A DNA stretch of 64,000 bases from Mesorhizobium sp. Pch-S. Its GTDB lineage: Bacteria; Pseudomonadota; Alphaproteobacteria; Rhizobiales; Rhizobiaceae. A program made the position numbers and the translations under genes. The notes under the pieces are model-generated. The model had not been told where the DNA came from. It worked only from the letters and a program-made list of their open reading frames with translations, and did not search any database. This document shows positions 42,633-51,253 of the stretch, piece after piece (within the stretch, counting starts at the first letter, position 1; every line of letters begins with the position of its first letter). The stretch spans positions 620,001-684,000 of the forward strand of contig NZ_CP029562.1 of NCBI RefSeq assembly GCF_004136315.1. Reading direction: 5' to 3'.

Positions 42633-43640
42633 TCACAAGCCCTCCCGGTTTGCCTGACGGATGTTCCAGATCATGATCGGCAGGACGGCGATCATGATGA
42701 TGACCGCAATGGTCGCGCCCTTGCCGAAATCACCACCGCCCCGGAACATCCAGTCGAACATCAGATTGGCGAGTACCTGGCTGTTCCATTGCCCGTTGGT
42801 CATGGTCAGCACGATGTCGAAGACCTTGAGCACCAGGATGGTGATGGTCGTCCACACCACGATGATCGTGCCCCAGATCTGCGGGATCATGATCTTCCAG
42901 AAAATCTGGAAGGGGTTGGCGCCATCGATGACGGCCGCCTCGATGGTCTCCTCGGGAATGCCGCGCAACGCCGAGGACAGGATGACCATCGCGAAACCGG
43001 TCTGGATCCAGATCAGGATGACCATCAGGAAGAAGTTGTTCCAGAACGGCATGGATATCCATACCTGCGGGTCACCGCCGAGCCACTGCACGACGGCATT
43101 GAGCGCGCCGATCTGCACCTGCCCCTCGCCGCGATATTCGTAGATGAACTTCCAGATGACGCTCGCACCGACAAACGAGATGGCAAGCGGCAGGAAGATC
43201 AGCGACTTGGCGATGGTACCCCACCAGATCTTGTCGGTGAGCACGGCAATGACGAGGCCGAGGAACGTGCAGGCGGCAGGCACGACCAGCAGCCACAACA
43301 GGTTGTTGAAGATCGAGTTGCGGAACTGCCCGTCGCCCAATGCCCATTGATAGTTCGCGAGCCCGACGAAGCCGTGGCCCGACTTGTCCTGGAACGAGGT
43401 GATGACGGTGCTGATGACCGGATAGATGAGATAGACGACCAGAAGGATCAGCGCCGGCCCGATGAACAGCCAGGGCCGGATCAATCCCTGCCGGCGCAGA
43501 TTGTCGATCGCCGCCTGGCCGCTGACACCCCTCGAGGGAAAGATGAGATCGACAAATTTGTTGGCGCCCCAGAAATAGGCGACACAGCCGCCGACGCCGA
43601 TCAGAATGACGAGAATGGCTGAAAAGATCTGAGCCGCCAT
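42633..43640 (-). CDS. aglF: Alpha-glucoside ABC transporter permease
   Basis: 335 residues, MalF type, with an N-terminal helix (IFSAILVILIGVGGCVAYFWG), further membrane segments and an EAA loop EAAVIDGANPFQIFWKIMIP near residue 272. The start MAAQIFSAILV is chosen because GGGGAGGAACCC lies just ahead; the open frame further upstream belongs to a repeat element. It forms the channel with AglG. Confidence 0.87.
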   Translation of the reverse strand: MAAQIFSAILVILIGVGGCVAYFWGANKFVDLIFPSRGVSGQAAIDNLRRQGLIRPWLFIGPALILLVVYLIYPVISTVITSFQDKSGHGFVGLANYQWALGDGQFRNSIFNNLLWLLVVPAACTFLGLVIAVLTDKIWWGTIAKSLIFLPLAISFVGASVIWKFIYEYRGEGQVQIGALNAVVQWLGGDPQVWISMPFWNNFFLMVILIWIQTGFAMVILSSALRGIPEETIEAAVIDGANPFQIFWKIMIPQIWGTIIVVWTTITILVLKVFDIVLTMTNGQWNSQVLANLMFDWMFRGGGDFGKGATIAVIIMIAVLPIMIWNIRQANREGL

Positions 43641-43664
43641 GGGTTCCTCCCCTTGCTGCGGATC

Positions 43665-43767
43665 TAGAGCAATTCCAGCAAAAGTGCGCAGCGGTTTTGC
43701 GTCCGGAATTGCGTAGAAACAAAAGTTAGAGAGTCTCCGCGTTTCCGCGAAAGGCGGAAACGCTCTA
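43665..43767. repeat. Dispersed palindromic repeat, third copy
   Basis: Both modules present: GAGCAATTCCAGC...CGGAATTGCGTAGAAACAAA and, after AGTTA, GAGAGTCTCCGCGTTTCCGCG with right arm GCGGAAACGCTC. It lies inside the agl operon, upstream of aglF. Confidence 0.75.
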
Positions 43768-43908
43768 TCACTGCGCAAGACCATGCAGCGCCGACACGCT
43801 ACCGGACCGTTGCGGGTTCCCCTTCCCGACCTCGTCTCCTCAGGCCGATCCGGGGCCTATGTGCCCGGACCGGCATGCCTTGGGAGGCCGCACTCATTGT
43901 TGCTGCAT

Positions 43909-43930
43909 GAGGGCGGCGGATGCCGCCCTC
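43909..43930. terminator. Hairpin after aglE
   Basis: GAGGGCGGC, GGAT loop, GCCGCCCTC: a perfect 9-base-pair stem 46 bases past the aglE stop on the minus strand. No T-run follows, so it may be an attenuator or an RNA-end stabiliser. Confidence 0.6.
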
Positions 43931-43976
43931 CTTGTCCGAAAAGTCTGCAACTTTCCGGGATCACGCTCAGGATTTC

Positions 43977-45335
43977 CTACTTGATGCCGTCCCAGCTCTT
44001 CTGGATATCGGCCGCAACGGCATCGGGCGCCTTGCCACCGACCATGTCGATCATGCCGGTCCAGAAAGCGCCGGCGCCGATCTTGCCGGGCATGAGGTCC
44101 GACCCGTCGAAACCGAAGGTCGACGCATTGAGCAGCACCTCGCCTTCACGCCGCAGGATATCGTTGGCATAGGCTTCGGGCTTCGTCGTCTTCAGGGCCG
44201 ACAGGAAGCCGGACTGCGCCATCCAGATCTCGTGCGACAGCGGCATCTTCAGGAAGTCTATGAAGGCGCGCGCCGCCTTGGAGTCCTTCGTGACCATCGC
44301 GAAAGTTCCTGCGCCCAGCACCGGCTTGCCGAGATCCGCATGCGACGCCATCGGCGGCAGGTAGAAGAAGTCGGCATCCTCGCCGAGTTTCTTGCCTTCC
44401 GGGAAGAAGGACGGGATGAACGACGCCATGCGGTGCATGTAGCATTTCGGCGGTACGCTGAAGAGGCCCTTGGGTGAATCGCGGAAGTCGGTCGCCGCAA
44501 CCGCGGCGGTACCACCGTCGACCATTTTCGGGTTCTGCACGATGTCGTTGAAGACCTTCAGCGCGTTCACCACCTGCGGATCGGTGAACGGAACCTCGTT
44601 CTTGGTCCATTTGACGTAGACGTCGGGTTTGACCGTGCGCAACATGATGTCTTCGACCCAGTCGGTCGCCGGCCAACCGGTGGCGCCGCCAGAGCCGAGG
44701 CCGATGCACCATGGCACACCGCCGTCGGCAATGATCTTTTCGGAGAGGGCCATCATGTCCTCCCAGGTCTCGGGGACCTTGTAGCCACTTTCCTCGAAAT
44801 TCTCCGGCACGTACCAGACCATCGATTTCAGGTCCTGCTTCCAGGGATAGGCGAAGAACTTCGCGTTGCCGTCCTTGTCCTTGTAGGTACCGAGATCGAC
44901 CCAGCTTTGGCCGGCGCCGTAATTGTCCTTCACATAGGCGGCAGTGGCATCATCCAGCGGCGTCAGCATGCCCTTCGAAGCGAGATCCTGGATCAGGCCC
45001 GGCTGCGGAAGAATGGCGATGTTCGGCGGGCTGCCGGCCTGCGTGTCGATGACGATCTGCTGTTCGTAGTTTTCCGAGGAGGAGTAGTTGATGGTCGCCC
45101 CGGTCGCCTCGCGGAAGTAATCCAGGACGGATTGGAACTGCGTCTCGTCCGGTCCGCGCCATGGGCCAAAGACGGTCAGCGTCTCGCCCTTGAGATCGAC
45201 TTTCTTCAGGTCCTCGTAATTGGCCCAGTTGAATTTGGAATCCTCGCCGGGCTTGAACTTCAGCTCGGCGGCCTGTGCAGGCACGGCCAGGGCCAGCGCA
45301 GCAAACGCCGTGCCCAGCAACAAAAGCTTCTTCAT
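43977..45335 (-). CDS. aglE: Alpha-glucoside-binding periplasmic protein
   Basis: 452 residues, extracellular solute-binding family 1 (MalE type). Sec signal peptide MKKLLLLGTAFAALALAVPAQAA, then ELKFKPGEDSKFNW. It delivers alpha-glucosides to AglF-AglG. ATG chosen by the signal peptide and GGGAGGATTGC upstream. First gene of the operon, about 110 bases from a LacI-type operator and divergent from aglR. Confidence 0.88.
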   Translation of the reverse strand: MKKLLLLGTAFAALALAVPAQAAELKFKPGEDSKFNWANYEDLKKVDLKGETLTVFGPWRGPDETQFQSVLDYFREATGATINYSSSENYEQQIVIDTQAGSPPNIAILPQPGLIQDLASKGMLTPLDDATAAYVKDNYGAGQSWVDLGTYKDKDGNAKFFAYPWKQDLKSMVWYVPENFEESGYKVPETWEDMMALSEKIIADGGVPWCIGLGSGGATGWPATDWVEDIMLRTVKPDVYVKWTKNEVPFTDPQVVNALKVFNDIVQNPKMVDGGTAAVAATDFRDSPKGLFSVPPKCYMHRMASFIPSFFPEGKKLGEDADFFYLPPMASHADLGKPVLGAGTFAMVTKDSKAARAFIDFLKMPLSHEIWMAQSGFLSALKTTKPEAYANDILRREGEVLLNASTFGFDGSDLMPGKIGAGAFWTGMIDMVGGKAPDAVAADIQKSWDGIK

Positions 45336-45444
45336 CTGCAATCCTCCCTCTGGATCGGATACCGACGGAACCTCCATTCCGCCGCCGACGTCGCCCGACT
45401 GTGCCCGAGCCCGGAAATGTCTGCAACCTTCCGAAACCGGCATT

Positions 45445-45457
45445 CAAAGCGCTTTGG
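45445..45457. promoter_or_regulatory. AglR operator O1, aglE side
   Basis: CAAAGCGCTTTGG, a palindrome centred on GCGC with A/T-flanked arms as in LacI/GalR operators, 110 bases upstream of the aglE start. It matches O2 at 12 of 13 positions. Confidence 0.7.
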
Positions 45458-45657
45458 CTTCACGTATTTCGCCACCAAAACCAAAAAGAGTCAAGGGCGA
45501 CCACAATTAATCGATTTAAATGACTGAAACATGCCGTGAAAATCGCAATGCAGCATAGTTTTTCGGCATTGCAGCAGCAAATTCGCTTCAAAGCCGCATC
45601 ACTTGGACCTAATGTAATCCTCTTTGCAAACTTGGCTGACAAGGCCGAGAAGGCTCT

Positions 45658-45670
45658 CCAAGCGCTTTGG
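45658..45670. promoter_or_regulatory. AglR operator O2, overlapping the aglR ribosome site
   Basis: CCAAGCGCTTTGG, touching the GGGAGG ribosome site of aglR. Its position implies autorepression, and together with O1 about 213 bases away it could support DNA looping. Confidence 0.7.
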
Positions 45671-45679
45671 GAGGCGCAA

Positions 45680-46708
45680 TTGAACCTCAAGCAGCTGTCG
45701 CAGATGCTGGAGCTCTCGCAGACCACGGTAAGCCGCGCGCTGAACGGCTATCCTGAGGTCAACGAGGAGACACGCCGACGGGTCGTCGACGCTGCCAAGC
45801 GCCACGGCTATCGTCCCAATCCTTCCGCGCGCCGGCTGGCTACCGGCAAGACCGGCATGATCGGCTATGTGTTACCAACGGGCTCGGCCGTCGATATCGA
45901 TCCGCATTTCGTCGAGTTCCTGTCCGGACTGGGCGACTATGCCCGCGCGCATGAACTTGATCTCGTGCTGTCGCCCGCCGATGCCGAGGAGCAGGAAACC
46001 ACCTATCGGCGCATCGTTGCCAACAAGCAGGTGGATGCCGTCTATGTTTCCTCACCGCGCCCGCAGGACAGCCGCGTCGCCCTGCTCGACACGCTTGGCC
46101 TGCCCTTTCTGGTGCATGGACGCAGCGACGGCTTCGATTTCGACTACCCTTTTCTCGACATCGACAATGAGGGTGCATTCCATGAGGCGACACGCCTCAT
46201 GATCCAGCTCGGCCATCGGCGCATCGCGCTCATCAATGGCGATGACAGGGAAACCTTTGCCATCCATCGCGCGCGAGGCGTGCGGCGCGCCCTGGCCGGC
46301 AGCGGGCTTGCCTTGCCGGACGACCAGATTTCTTCGACCGTCATGACAGAGGAGAACGGCTACCGCGCGGCAAGGCGCGTGCTGGAAGGCAGCAACGCAC
46401 CAACAGCGATCCTCTGCTCCAGCCTCATCATGGCGCTCGGCATCGTGCGGGCCGTTCGAGAACTCGGCCTGACCATACCGGGCGACCTGTCGCTGATTGC
46501 GCATGACGACGTCTTCTCCTGGCTGAAGCCGGAGAACTTCTCGGTGCCGTTGTCGACCACCCGCTCCTCGATCCGCGCCGCCGGCGCCAGGGTAGCGGAG
46601 CGGCTGATCGCGCGACTGTCGGGCCTGGAGGATGGTGCTCGTGGCGAGGTGTGGCCCGTCGACCTCGTTGTCAGGGGATCGATCGCCGGTGCCCCTGCCG
46701 GCAGTTGA
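45680..46708 (+). CDS. aglR: LacI-family repressor of the alpha-glucoside operon
   Basis: 342 residues. LacI helix-turn-helix at residues ~4-25 (LKQLSQMLELSQTTVSRALNG) with hinge YRPNPSARRLATGKTG, then a periplasmic-binding-protein-like effector domain (IGYVLPTGSAVDIDPHF onward). The TTG start is preferred: GGGAGG lies 5 bases ahead and the protein then begins MNLKQLSQ, as expected for the family. Divergent from aglE, with two matching operators between; an alpha-glucoside probably releases it. Confidence 0.85.
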   Translation: MNLKQLSQMLELSQTTVSRALNGYPEVNEETRRRVVDAAKRHGYRPNPSARRLATGKTGMIGYVLPTGSAVDIDPHFVEFLSGLGDYARAHELDLVLSPADAEEQETTYRRIVANKQVDAVYVSSPRPQDSRVALLDTLGLPFLVHGRSDGFDFDYPFLDIDNEGAFHEATRLMIQLGHRRIALINGDDRETFAIHRARGVRRALAGSGLALPDDQISSTVMTEENGYRAARRVLEGSNAPTAILCSSLIMALGIVRAVRELGLTIPGDLSLIAHDDVFSWLKPENFSVPLSTTRSSIRAAGARVAERLIARLSGLEDGARGEVWPVDLVVRGSIAGAPAGS

Positions 46709-46716
46709 CCCGAGGT

Positions 46717-47223
46717 CTAGCGGCCAGGAGCCGGCCAGATGTCTGCCGGCAGCGACGCGGCACGCACACTGGCGGCAAACGCCTGTGCACCGTTTGCCAC
46801 TTGTTGTGATGCTGCTGCCTGTTTGCGGCTGATGACGAGGCCGTTGGCGACAGCATTCCGCTGCCGAAGCAGCCTCCTGAACCAGGGCGTACGAGCGCCG
46901 CGAGCCGATGAAAAGCGTGCCGGCTTGCCGGAGTGCGCGATATGTTCGGCGACCACGTCCGCCCAGCCTTCGACCAGCCTCGCCCCCGGCTCCAGCACCA
47001 GCAACCAGTCGCCCTTGGCCACGGCAATACCCGCGCCGATGCCGCCGGTCGTCAGATGGCGGCAGCCTGCGTGCTCGGCCACCTTGGCGGTCTGATCGGT
47101 CGAACCCAGGTCGCAGACGATCACTTCGCGCACCATGCCTTCGACAACGCCGCCGACCAGCGACGCCAGGGTGCGCGCCAAGCCCTCTTCATTGTTTCGC
47201 GTTTCGATCAGGACGCTGAGCAT
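46717..47223 (-). CDS. Short family 2 glycosyltransferase-like protein
   Basis: 168 residues. The start MLSVLIETRNNEEGLARTLASL and EVIVCDLGSTDQTAKVAEHAG match the nucleotide-binding half of GT-A family 2 enzymes; GDWLLVLEPGARL replaces the usual DxD region with LEPGA. About 100 residues shorter than a full GT2. It may be a truncated or repurposed transferase. Sugar donor unknown. It ends 8 bases from the convergent aglR stop. Confidence 0.65.
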   Translation of the reverse strand: MLSVLIETRNNEEGLARTLASLVGGVVEGMVREVIVCDLGSTDQTAKVAEHAGCRHLTTGGIGAGIAVAKGDWLLVLEPGARLVEGWADVVAEHIAHSGKPARFSSARGARTPWFRRLLRQRNAVANGLVISRKQAAASQQVANGAQAFAASVRAASLPADIWPAPGR

Positions 47224-47317
47224 TCCTGCGCAATAGCCGAAAGCAGCGACTGGCACCAGCCGTCTTCGTCAATTCAAGTTCTTGCTTTGTTCTAAAAACA
47301 GAGATAGGAATAATTTC

Positions 47318-48523
47318 ATGAGGACAGCGATTCGACGCCCCGCAGAGAGCCCCTGGGAAAGAGCCAAGATGGAACAGGTTGTGCGTGCCGACATTGCCGC
47401 TTTCGGCGCAGGAAGGGCCGAGATGGCGAACGCCATCCTGGACCAGAGCGGAATGCGCGTGCGGCCCGAGCGCAATCGTGGCCGCTCGGCCGGCATCAAC
47501 CCGTCGGGTCGTTTCGAACCGGTCAGCCGCCATGTCTTCGACGACGGATGGGAATCGCTGGAAGAACTGCCGCCGTTCAAGACCGAGGTGCAGGTGGAGA
47601 AACCGCGTACCATCATCACGCGCAATGAATCGCCGGATATCTCCTTCGACCGCTCGATCAATCCCTACCGCGGCTGCGAACATGGCTGTGTCTACTGCTT
47701 TGCGCGGCCGACACATGCCTTCATGGGTCTGTCGGCCGGGCTCGACTTCGAAGCCAAGCTGTTTGCCAAGCCCGACGCTGCACGTCTGCTCGACAAGGAA
47801 CTGTCGAAAGAAGGTTACCAGCCACGCACCATCGCCATCGGCACCAATACCGACCCTTACCAGCCGATCGAACGGCAGTACCGGATCATGCGCGAAGTCC
47901 TCGAAGTGCTGGAAGCGCGTGGCCATCCTGTCGGAATCGTCACCAAGTCGGCGCTGGTGACGCGTGATATCGACATCCTGTCGCGCATGGCCGAGCGCGG
48001 CCTGGCCAAGGTCGCGCTGTCGGTGACGACCATGGACCGCATGCTCGCCCGCACGATGGAACCACGCGCCTCGACACCAACCAAACGTCTGGAGGCGATC
48101 CGGCAGCTGTCGGATGCCGGCATCCCAGCCTCCGTGATGGTGGCGCCGATCGTTCCCGGCCTCACGGATCCCGAGATCGAGCGCATTCTCGATTCCGCCC
48201 ATGCGGCCGGTGCACGGGAAGCGGGATACGTGGTGCTGCGGCTGCCTCTGGAAGTCAGCCCGATCTTCAAGGACTGGCTGCTGCGTCACTATCCCGACCG
48301 CTACCGGCACGTGATGTCGCTGATCCGGTCGATGCGCGACGGCAAGGACTACGATTCGGAATGGGGCAAGCGCATGAAAGGCGCCGGCCCCTATGCCTGG
48401 CAGATCGGCCGGCGCTTCGAGATCGCCGCCAAGCGGCTCGGTCTCAATCTCGAGCGGCGGCAGTTGAGGACGGACCAGTTCGTTCCGGCCGCACGCCCGT
48501 TCGAACAGCTGACGCTGCTGTGA
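47318..48523 (+). CDS. PA0069-family radical SAM protein
   Basis: 401 residues. The Fe-S cluster motif is C120-EHG-C124-VY-C127, a CX3CX2C radical SAM signature, preceded by [14 protein letters not shown] and followed by FARPTHAF. It resembles the SplB/photolyase-like PA0069 group whose reaction is not established. The first ~65 residues ([20 protein letters not shown]) are the family-specific N-terminus. The gene starts about 95 bases from the divergent glycosyltransferase gene. Confidence 0.82.
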   Translation: MRTAIRRPAESPWERAKMEQVVRADIAAFGAGRAEMANAILDQSGMRVRPERNRGRSAGINPSGRFEPVSRHVFDDGWESLEELPPFKTEVQVEKPRTIITRNESPDISFDRSINPYRGCEHGCVYCFARPTHAFMGLSAGLDFEAKLFAKPDAARLLDKELSKEGYQPRTIAIGTNTDPYQPIERQYRIMREVLEVLEARGHPVGIVTKSALVTRDIDILSRMAERGLAKVALSVTTMDRMLARTMEPRASTPTKRLEAIRQLSDAGIPASVMVAPIVPGLTDPEIERILDSAHAAGAREAGYVVLRLPLEVSPIFKDWLLRHYPDRYRHVMSLIRSMRDGKDYDSEWGKRMKGAGPYAWQIGRRFEIAAKRLGLNLERRQLRTDQFVPAARPFEQLTLL

Positions 48524-48527
48524 ACCG

Positions 48528-48627
48528 GAGCGTTTCCGTTTTTCACGGAACGCGGAAACGCTCCAACTTTTTGTTCTTGCGCAATTCCGGACGGAATACC
48601 GTTACGCACTTTTCCTGGAATTGCTCT
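48528..48627. repeat. Dispersed palindromic repeat, fourth copy, inverted
   Basis: GAGCGTTTCCG...CGGAAACGCTC comes first, then AACTTTTTGTTCTTGCGCAATTCCGG and TCCTGGAATTGCTC, i.e. the reverse of the copy behind the ABC ATPase. It starts 4 bases after the radical SAM stop and could end its transcript. Confidence 0.75.
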
Positions 48628-48792
48628 GTTCCCGCAGGCTCGTCCTGCCAACTCAGCCGCTGCCGTAGGCACCCGAGCAAACCATCCCGTCCGGCCCTGT
48701 CCCCCGGCCGTCAGACGGTGCCCTCCGCCAGCTACCCCGGCTGGCCTGAGGGCTTGCGGAGAATCGGGACGGGTGCGAGTCTTCGCCGTATT

Positions 48793-49464
48793 ATGGCTCG
48801 CATGCGTCCTGATTCTCCGCTCTTGTTCGAAATCATCGAAAAGCCGGACTTCTCGATCGAGAAGAAGGCTATTGCGCAAGGCCTGTGGCCGGTTGCCGGC
48901 ATGGACGAGGCGGGGCGTGGGCCACTCGCAGGTCCGGTTGTCGCCGCCGCGGTCGTGCTCAATCCCGACGACATTCCCGAAGGACTGGACGATTCCAAAC
49001 GGCTGACTTTGCCGCAGCGCGAGGCGTTGTTCGAGCTGATCCTGGCCAAGGCGCAAGCAATCGGCATGGCTTCGATCTGTGCCGAAGGCATCGACGGCTC
49101 CAACATCCTGCGCGCGAGCCTGGAAGCGATGCGGCGGGCCCTGGAAGGGCTTTCGATACGACCGAAACTGGCGCTGGCCGACGGCCGCGACATTCCTCCG
49201 GGCCTGCCCTGCGAAGGCCGGGCCCTGGTCAAGGGTGACCAGCGCTCGCAGTCAATCGCGGCCGCCTCGATCGTCGCCAAGGTGATGCGCGACCGCATGA
49301 TGACCGGATGCGGTCGTCGCCATGAGCATTATGGCTTCGAGGTGCATATGGGCTACGCCACGGCGCGCCATCGGTCCGCCATTGCGACCCATGGCGCGCT
49401 GCACCGCCTGCACCGGGTTTCCTTCGCACCGTTTCGTCTTGAAGCGGCGACAGTCGAGGACTGA
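48793..49464 (+). CDS. rnhB: Ribonuclease HII
   Basis: 223 residues with the DEDD active site: [13 protein letters not shown] near residue 37 (Asp, Glu), LADGRDIPP, and the C-terminal [11 protein letters not shown] / [14 protein letters not shown] stretches typical of RNase HII. It removes RNA from RNA-DNA hybrids and single ribonucleotides from DNA. ATG chosen as the first in frame after the repeat; one three codons later is possible. Convergent with the ATP synthase operon. Confidence 0.92.
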   Translation: MARMRPDSPLLFEIIEKPDFSIEKKAIAQGLWPVAGMDEAGRGPLAGPVVAAAVVLNPDDIPEGLDDSKRLTLPQREALFELILAKAQAIGMASICAEGIDGSNILRASLEAMRRALEGLSIRPKLALADGRDIPPGLPCEGRALVKGDQRSQSIAAASIVAKVMRDRMMTGCGRRHEHYGFEVHMGYATARHRSAIATHGALHRLHRVSFAPFRLEAATVED

Positions 49465-49468
49465 ACAG

Positions 49469-49680
49469 CCTTCTCCCCTTGTGGGAGAAGGTGGCCGAGC
49501 CCTCGGCTGCGAAGCCGCTGAGGACGAGGTCGGATGAGGGGTGCTGGACAGAGCGCCACCTTATCGAGCACCCGCCAAAATCCATGCTAAGAGATTGATT
49601 TTTCTTAGTTATAGTTTCTTCCAACACCCCTCATCCGTCTCGGCTTCGCCGAGCCACCTTCTCCCACAAGGGGAGAAGGC
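49469..49680. repeat. Inverted pair of ~60-80-base repeats
   Basis: Left end CCTTCTCCCCTTGTGGGAG...GAGGTCGGATGAGGGGTG (to ~49546) and right end CACCCCTCATCCG...CTCCCACAAGGGGAGAAGG (from 49623) are reverse complements around an ~75-base AT-richer core without a gene. Each end also holds a small palindrome (TTCTCCC/GGGAGAA). The layout resembles a composite MITE-like insertion between rnhB and atpF. Confidence 0.7.
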
Positions 49681-49694
49681 AAGATCTGCCACAG

Positions 49695-49726
49695 AAAAAA
49701 GCCGCCGGGTTTCCCCAGCGGCTTTC
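49695..49726 (-). terminator. Terminator of the ATP synthase F0 operon
   Basis: On the minus strand: GAAAGCCGC, a loop with TGGGGAAACCCG, GCGGCTTTTTTC. A strong stem with six T, 23 bases after the atpF stop. Confidence 0.85.
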
Positions 49727-49749
49727 AAAGATCAATCGAACTCGACGGC

Positions 49750-50241
49750 TCAGTTGAGCTTGGACTTCACGTCCTGAAGCGAGGTCTTGAAAAGATCGGC
49801 AGCGGCCTTGGCGTCGACCTTGCCGGCGAGAACGGTGCGGGCAGCCTCGACCGCCAGATCGACGGCGCTGGCGCGAACCTCGGCGATCGCCTCGCGCTCG
49901 GCCTGGCCGATCTTCTGTTCGGCAACCGCGGTGCGGCGCGAGACATAGTCCTCGGTCTTCTTGTGCGCTTCCTCGGCAAAAGCCTTGGCTTCGCGCTTGG
50001 CGGCCTCGACGATGTCGGCGGCTTCCTTTTCGGCCTCCTTGCGCTTCTTCTGGTATTCAGCCAGCAGCGACTGCGCTTCTTCACGCAGCTTGCGGGCTTC
50101 GTCCAGCTCAGAGCGGATCTTGTCGGCGCGGGAATCCAGCGACTTCGCCAGCGTACCCGGGACCTTGAGATAGATCATGGCACCGAGCAGGATGAACAGC
50201 GAAATCGTTGCCCAGACTGTCGCGAGAGATGTGGCGTCCAT
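49750..50241 (-). CDS. atpF: ATP synthase F0 subunit b
   Basis: 163 residues: one N-terminal membrane helix (VWATISLFILLGAMIYLKVPG) followed by a long charged coiled coil (ELDEARKLREEAQSLLAEYQ) that forms the peripheral stalk. It starts 11 bases after the b' gene. Photosynthetic and alphaproteobacterial enzymes use a b/b' heterodimer, as here. Last gene of the F0 operon; the F1 genes are not in the window. Confidence 0.92.
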   Translation of the reverse strand: MDATSLATVWATISLFILLGAMIYLKVPGTLAKSLDSRADKIRSELDEARKLREEAQSLLAEYQKKRKEAEKEAADIVEAAKREAKAFAEEAHKKTEDYVSRRTAVAEQKIGQAEREAIAEVRASAVDLAVEAARTVLAGKVDAKAAADLFKTSLQDVKSKLN

Positions 50242-50252
50242 GACGGGTCTCC

Positions 50253-50852
50253 TCAGCGAGCGGCTTTGACAGCTGCGGCCACTTCGGCCTTGTCGGACTT
50301 GCCGACCAGACTGTCGAGAATGGCGGAGGCGGTCGTCTCGGCAATCGAGCCGACATCCTTCATCGCGCTTGTCTTGATCGCGGTGATGCGTTCTTCGGCT
50401 TCGGCCAGCTTCTTCTCGAGGCCGGCTTCGACGCTCTTGCGAGCCGTCTCAGCTTCCGCCTTGGCTTCGTCGCGGGACTTCTGGCCGATGGTGTTGGCAT
50501 TGGCCTTGGCCTCGGCCAGCTCCTGCTCGTAAGCAGCAACCGCGGCATCCGCTTCGCCTTTCAGCTTGGCTGCCTGGTCGAGATCCTGAGCGATGCGGTT
50601 GGAGCGTACTTCAAGGATGCCGCCAAGACGCGGCATCACGACCTTCTTCAGGAAGATGTAGAACAGGCCGAAGGTTATCACCAGCCAGAACAGCTGCGAG
50701 GAGAAGGTGGCAGGATTGAAAGGCGGGAAGGTATTTCCGCCATGGCCGCCTTCGGCTGGCACCTGGGTGCCGGCTTGCGTCTCGCCATGCGCGGCATGAT
50801 CGCCGGCAGCGGCAGGCGCGGCCTCTTCAGCATAGGCTGGTGTCACGAACAT
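50253..50852 (-). CDS. atpG: ATP synthase F0 subunit b'
   Basis: 199 residues, longer than b because of an N-terminal extension (AEEAAPAAAGDHAAHGETQAG) before the membrane helix SQLFWLVITFGLFYIFLKKV. The rest is coiled coil. It pairs with subunit b in the stalk. The start MFVTPAYAEEA looks like a cleavable leader, though processing is not proven. 111 bases separate it from atpE. Confidence 0.9.
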   Translation of the reverse strand: MFVTPAYAEEAAPAAAGDHAAHGETQAGTQVPAEGGHGGNTFPPFNPATFSSQLFWLVITFGLFYIFLKKVVMPRLGGILEVRSNRIAQDLDQAAKLKGEADAAVAAYEQELAEAKANANTIGQKSRDEAKAEAETARKSVEAGLEKKLAEAEERITAIKTSAMKDVGSIAETTASAILDSLVGKSDKAEVAAAVKAAR

Positions 50853-50963
50853 CTCGTGGTTCCTGTCATTCTGGCTCAGAAGTCAGGCCGGCCGCGGTAA
50901 ACGGCCGGCTGGCCTGATAATCAGGCCGGCAGCAGCGTGCCGCCGGCCGGCATCAGGTTTGTA

Positions 50964-51188
50964 TCAGCCGAACAGCGCCAGCAGAGCGATGAGCAGCGAG
51001 AAGATGCCCAGAGCTTCCGTCACGGCGAAGCCGAAAATCAGGCGGCCGAACTGGCCGTCAGCAGCCGACGGGTTGCGCAGAGCGCCAGCCAGGTAGCTGC
51101 CGAAGATGTTGCCGAGGCCGATGCCTGCGCCGCCCATGCCCAGGCAAGCGATACCAGCACCGATGTACTTTGCGGCTTCAGCGTCCAT
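50964..51188 (-). CDS. atpE: ATP synthase F0 subunit c
   Basis: 74 residues, two membrane helices forming the hairpin of the c-ring: [25 protein letters not shown] and [23 protein letters not shown]. The proton-carrying Glu lies in the second helix (VTEALGIF). The loop [10 protein letters not shown] contains the conserved R-x-P. AAGGAGTTAATT precedes the ATG. Confidence 0.95.
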   Translation of the reverse strand: MDAEAAKYIGAGIACLGMGGAGIGLGNIFGSYLAGALRNPSAADGQFGRLIFGFAVTEALGIFSLLIALLALFG

Positions 51189-51253
51189 TTCAATTAACTC
51201 CTTGATGAATCTGGATTGCTTGGATTGGCCGGCGGACTACGCCGGGTATTCGC

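Larger units (their letters stand above)
43641..43976. other. 336-base spacer between aglE and aglF
   Basis: No gene. It contains one copy of the dispersed palindromic repeat next to aglF and a strong hairpin next to aglE. The spacing and hairpin suggest that most transcripts stop after the binding-protein gene, giving more AglE than membrane components, as is common in sugar ABC operons. Confidence 0.6.
45336..45679. promoter_or_regulatory. Divergent aglE-aglR control region (344 bases)
   Basis: Contains the promoters of the agl operon and of its repressor gene plus two copies of the same LacI-type palindrome, described separately. An open frame runs through the right half in phase with aglR, but it lacks similarity to LacI-type N-termini and contains the second operator, so I treat it as untranslated. 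Confidence 0.7.

Noticed and set aside
45536..45679. Longer aglR starting at an upstream GTG
   Set aside because: The extra 48 residues do not belong to LacI-type proteins, include the second operator and skip a good GGGAGG-TTG start.
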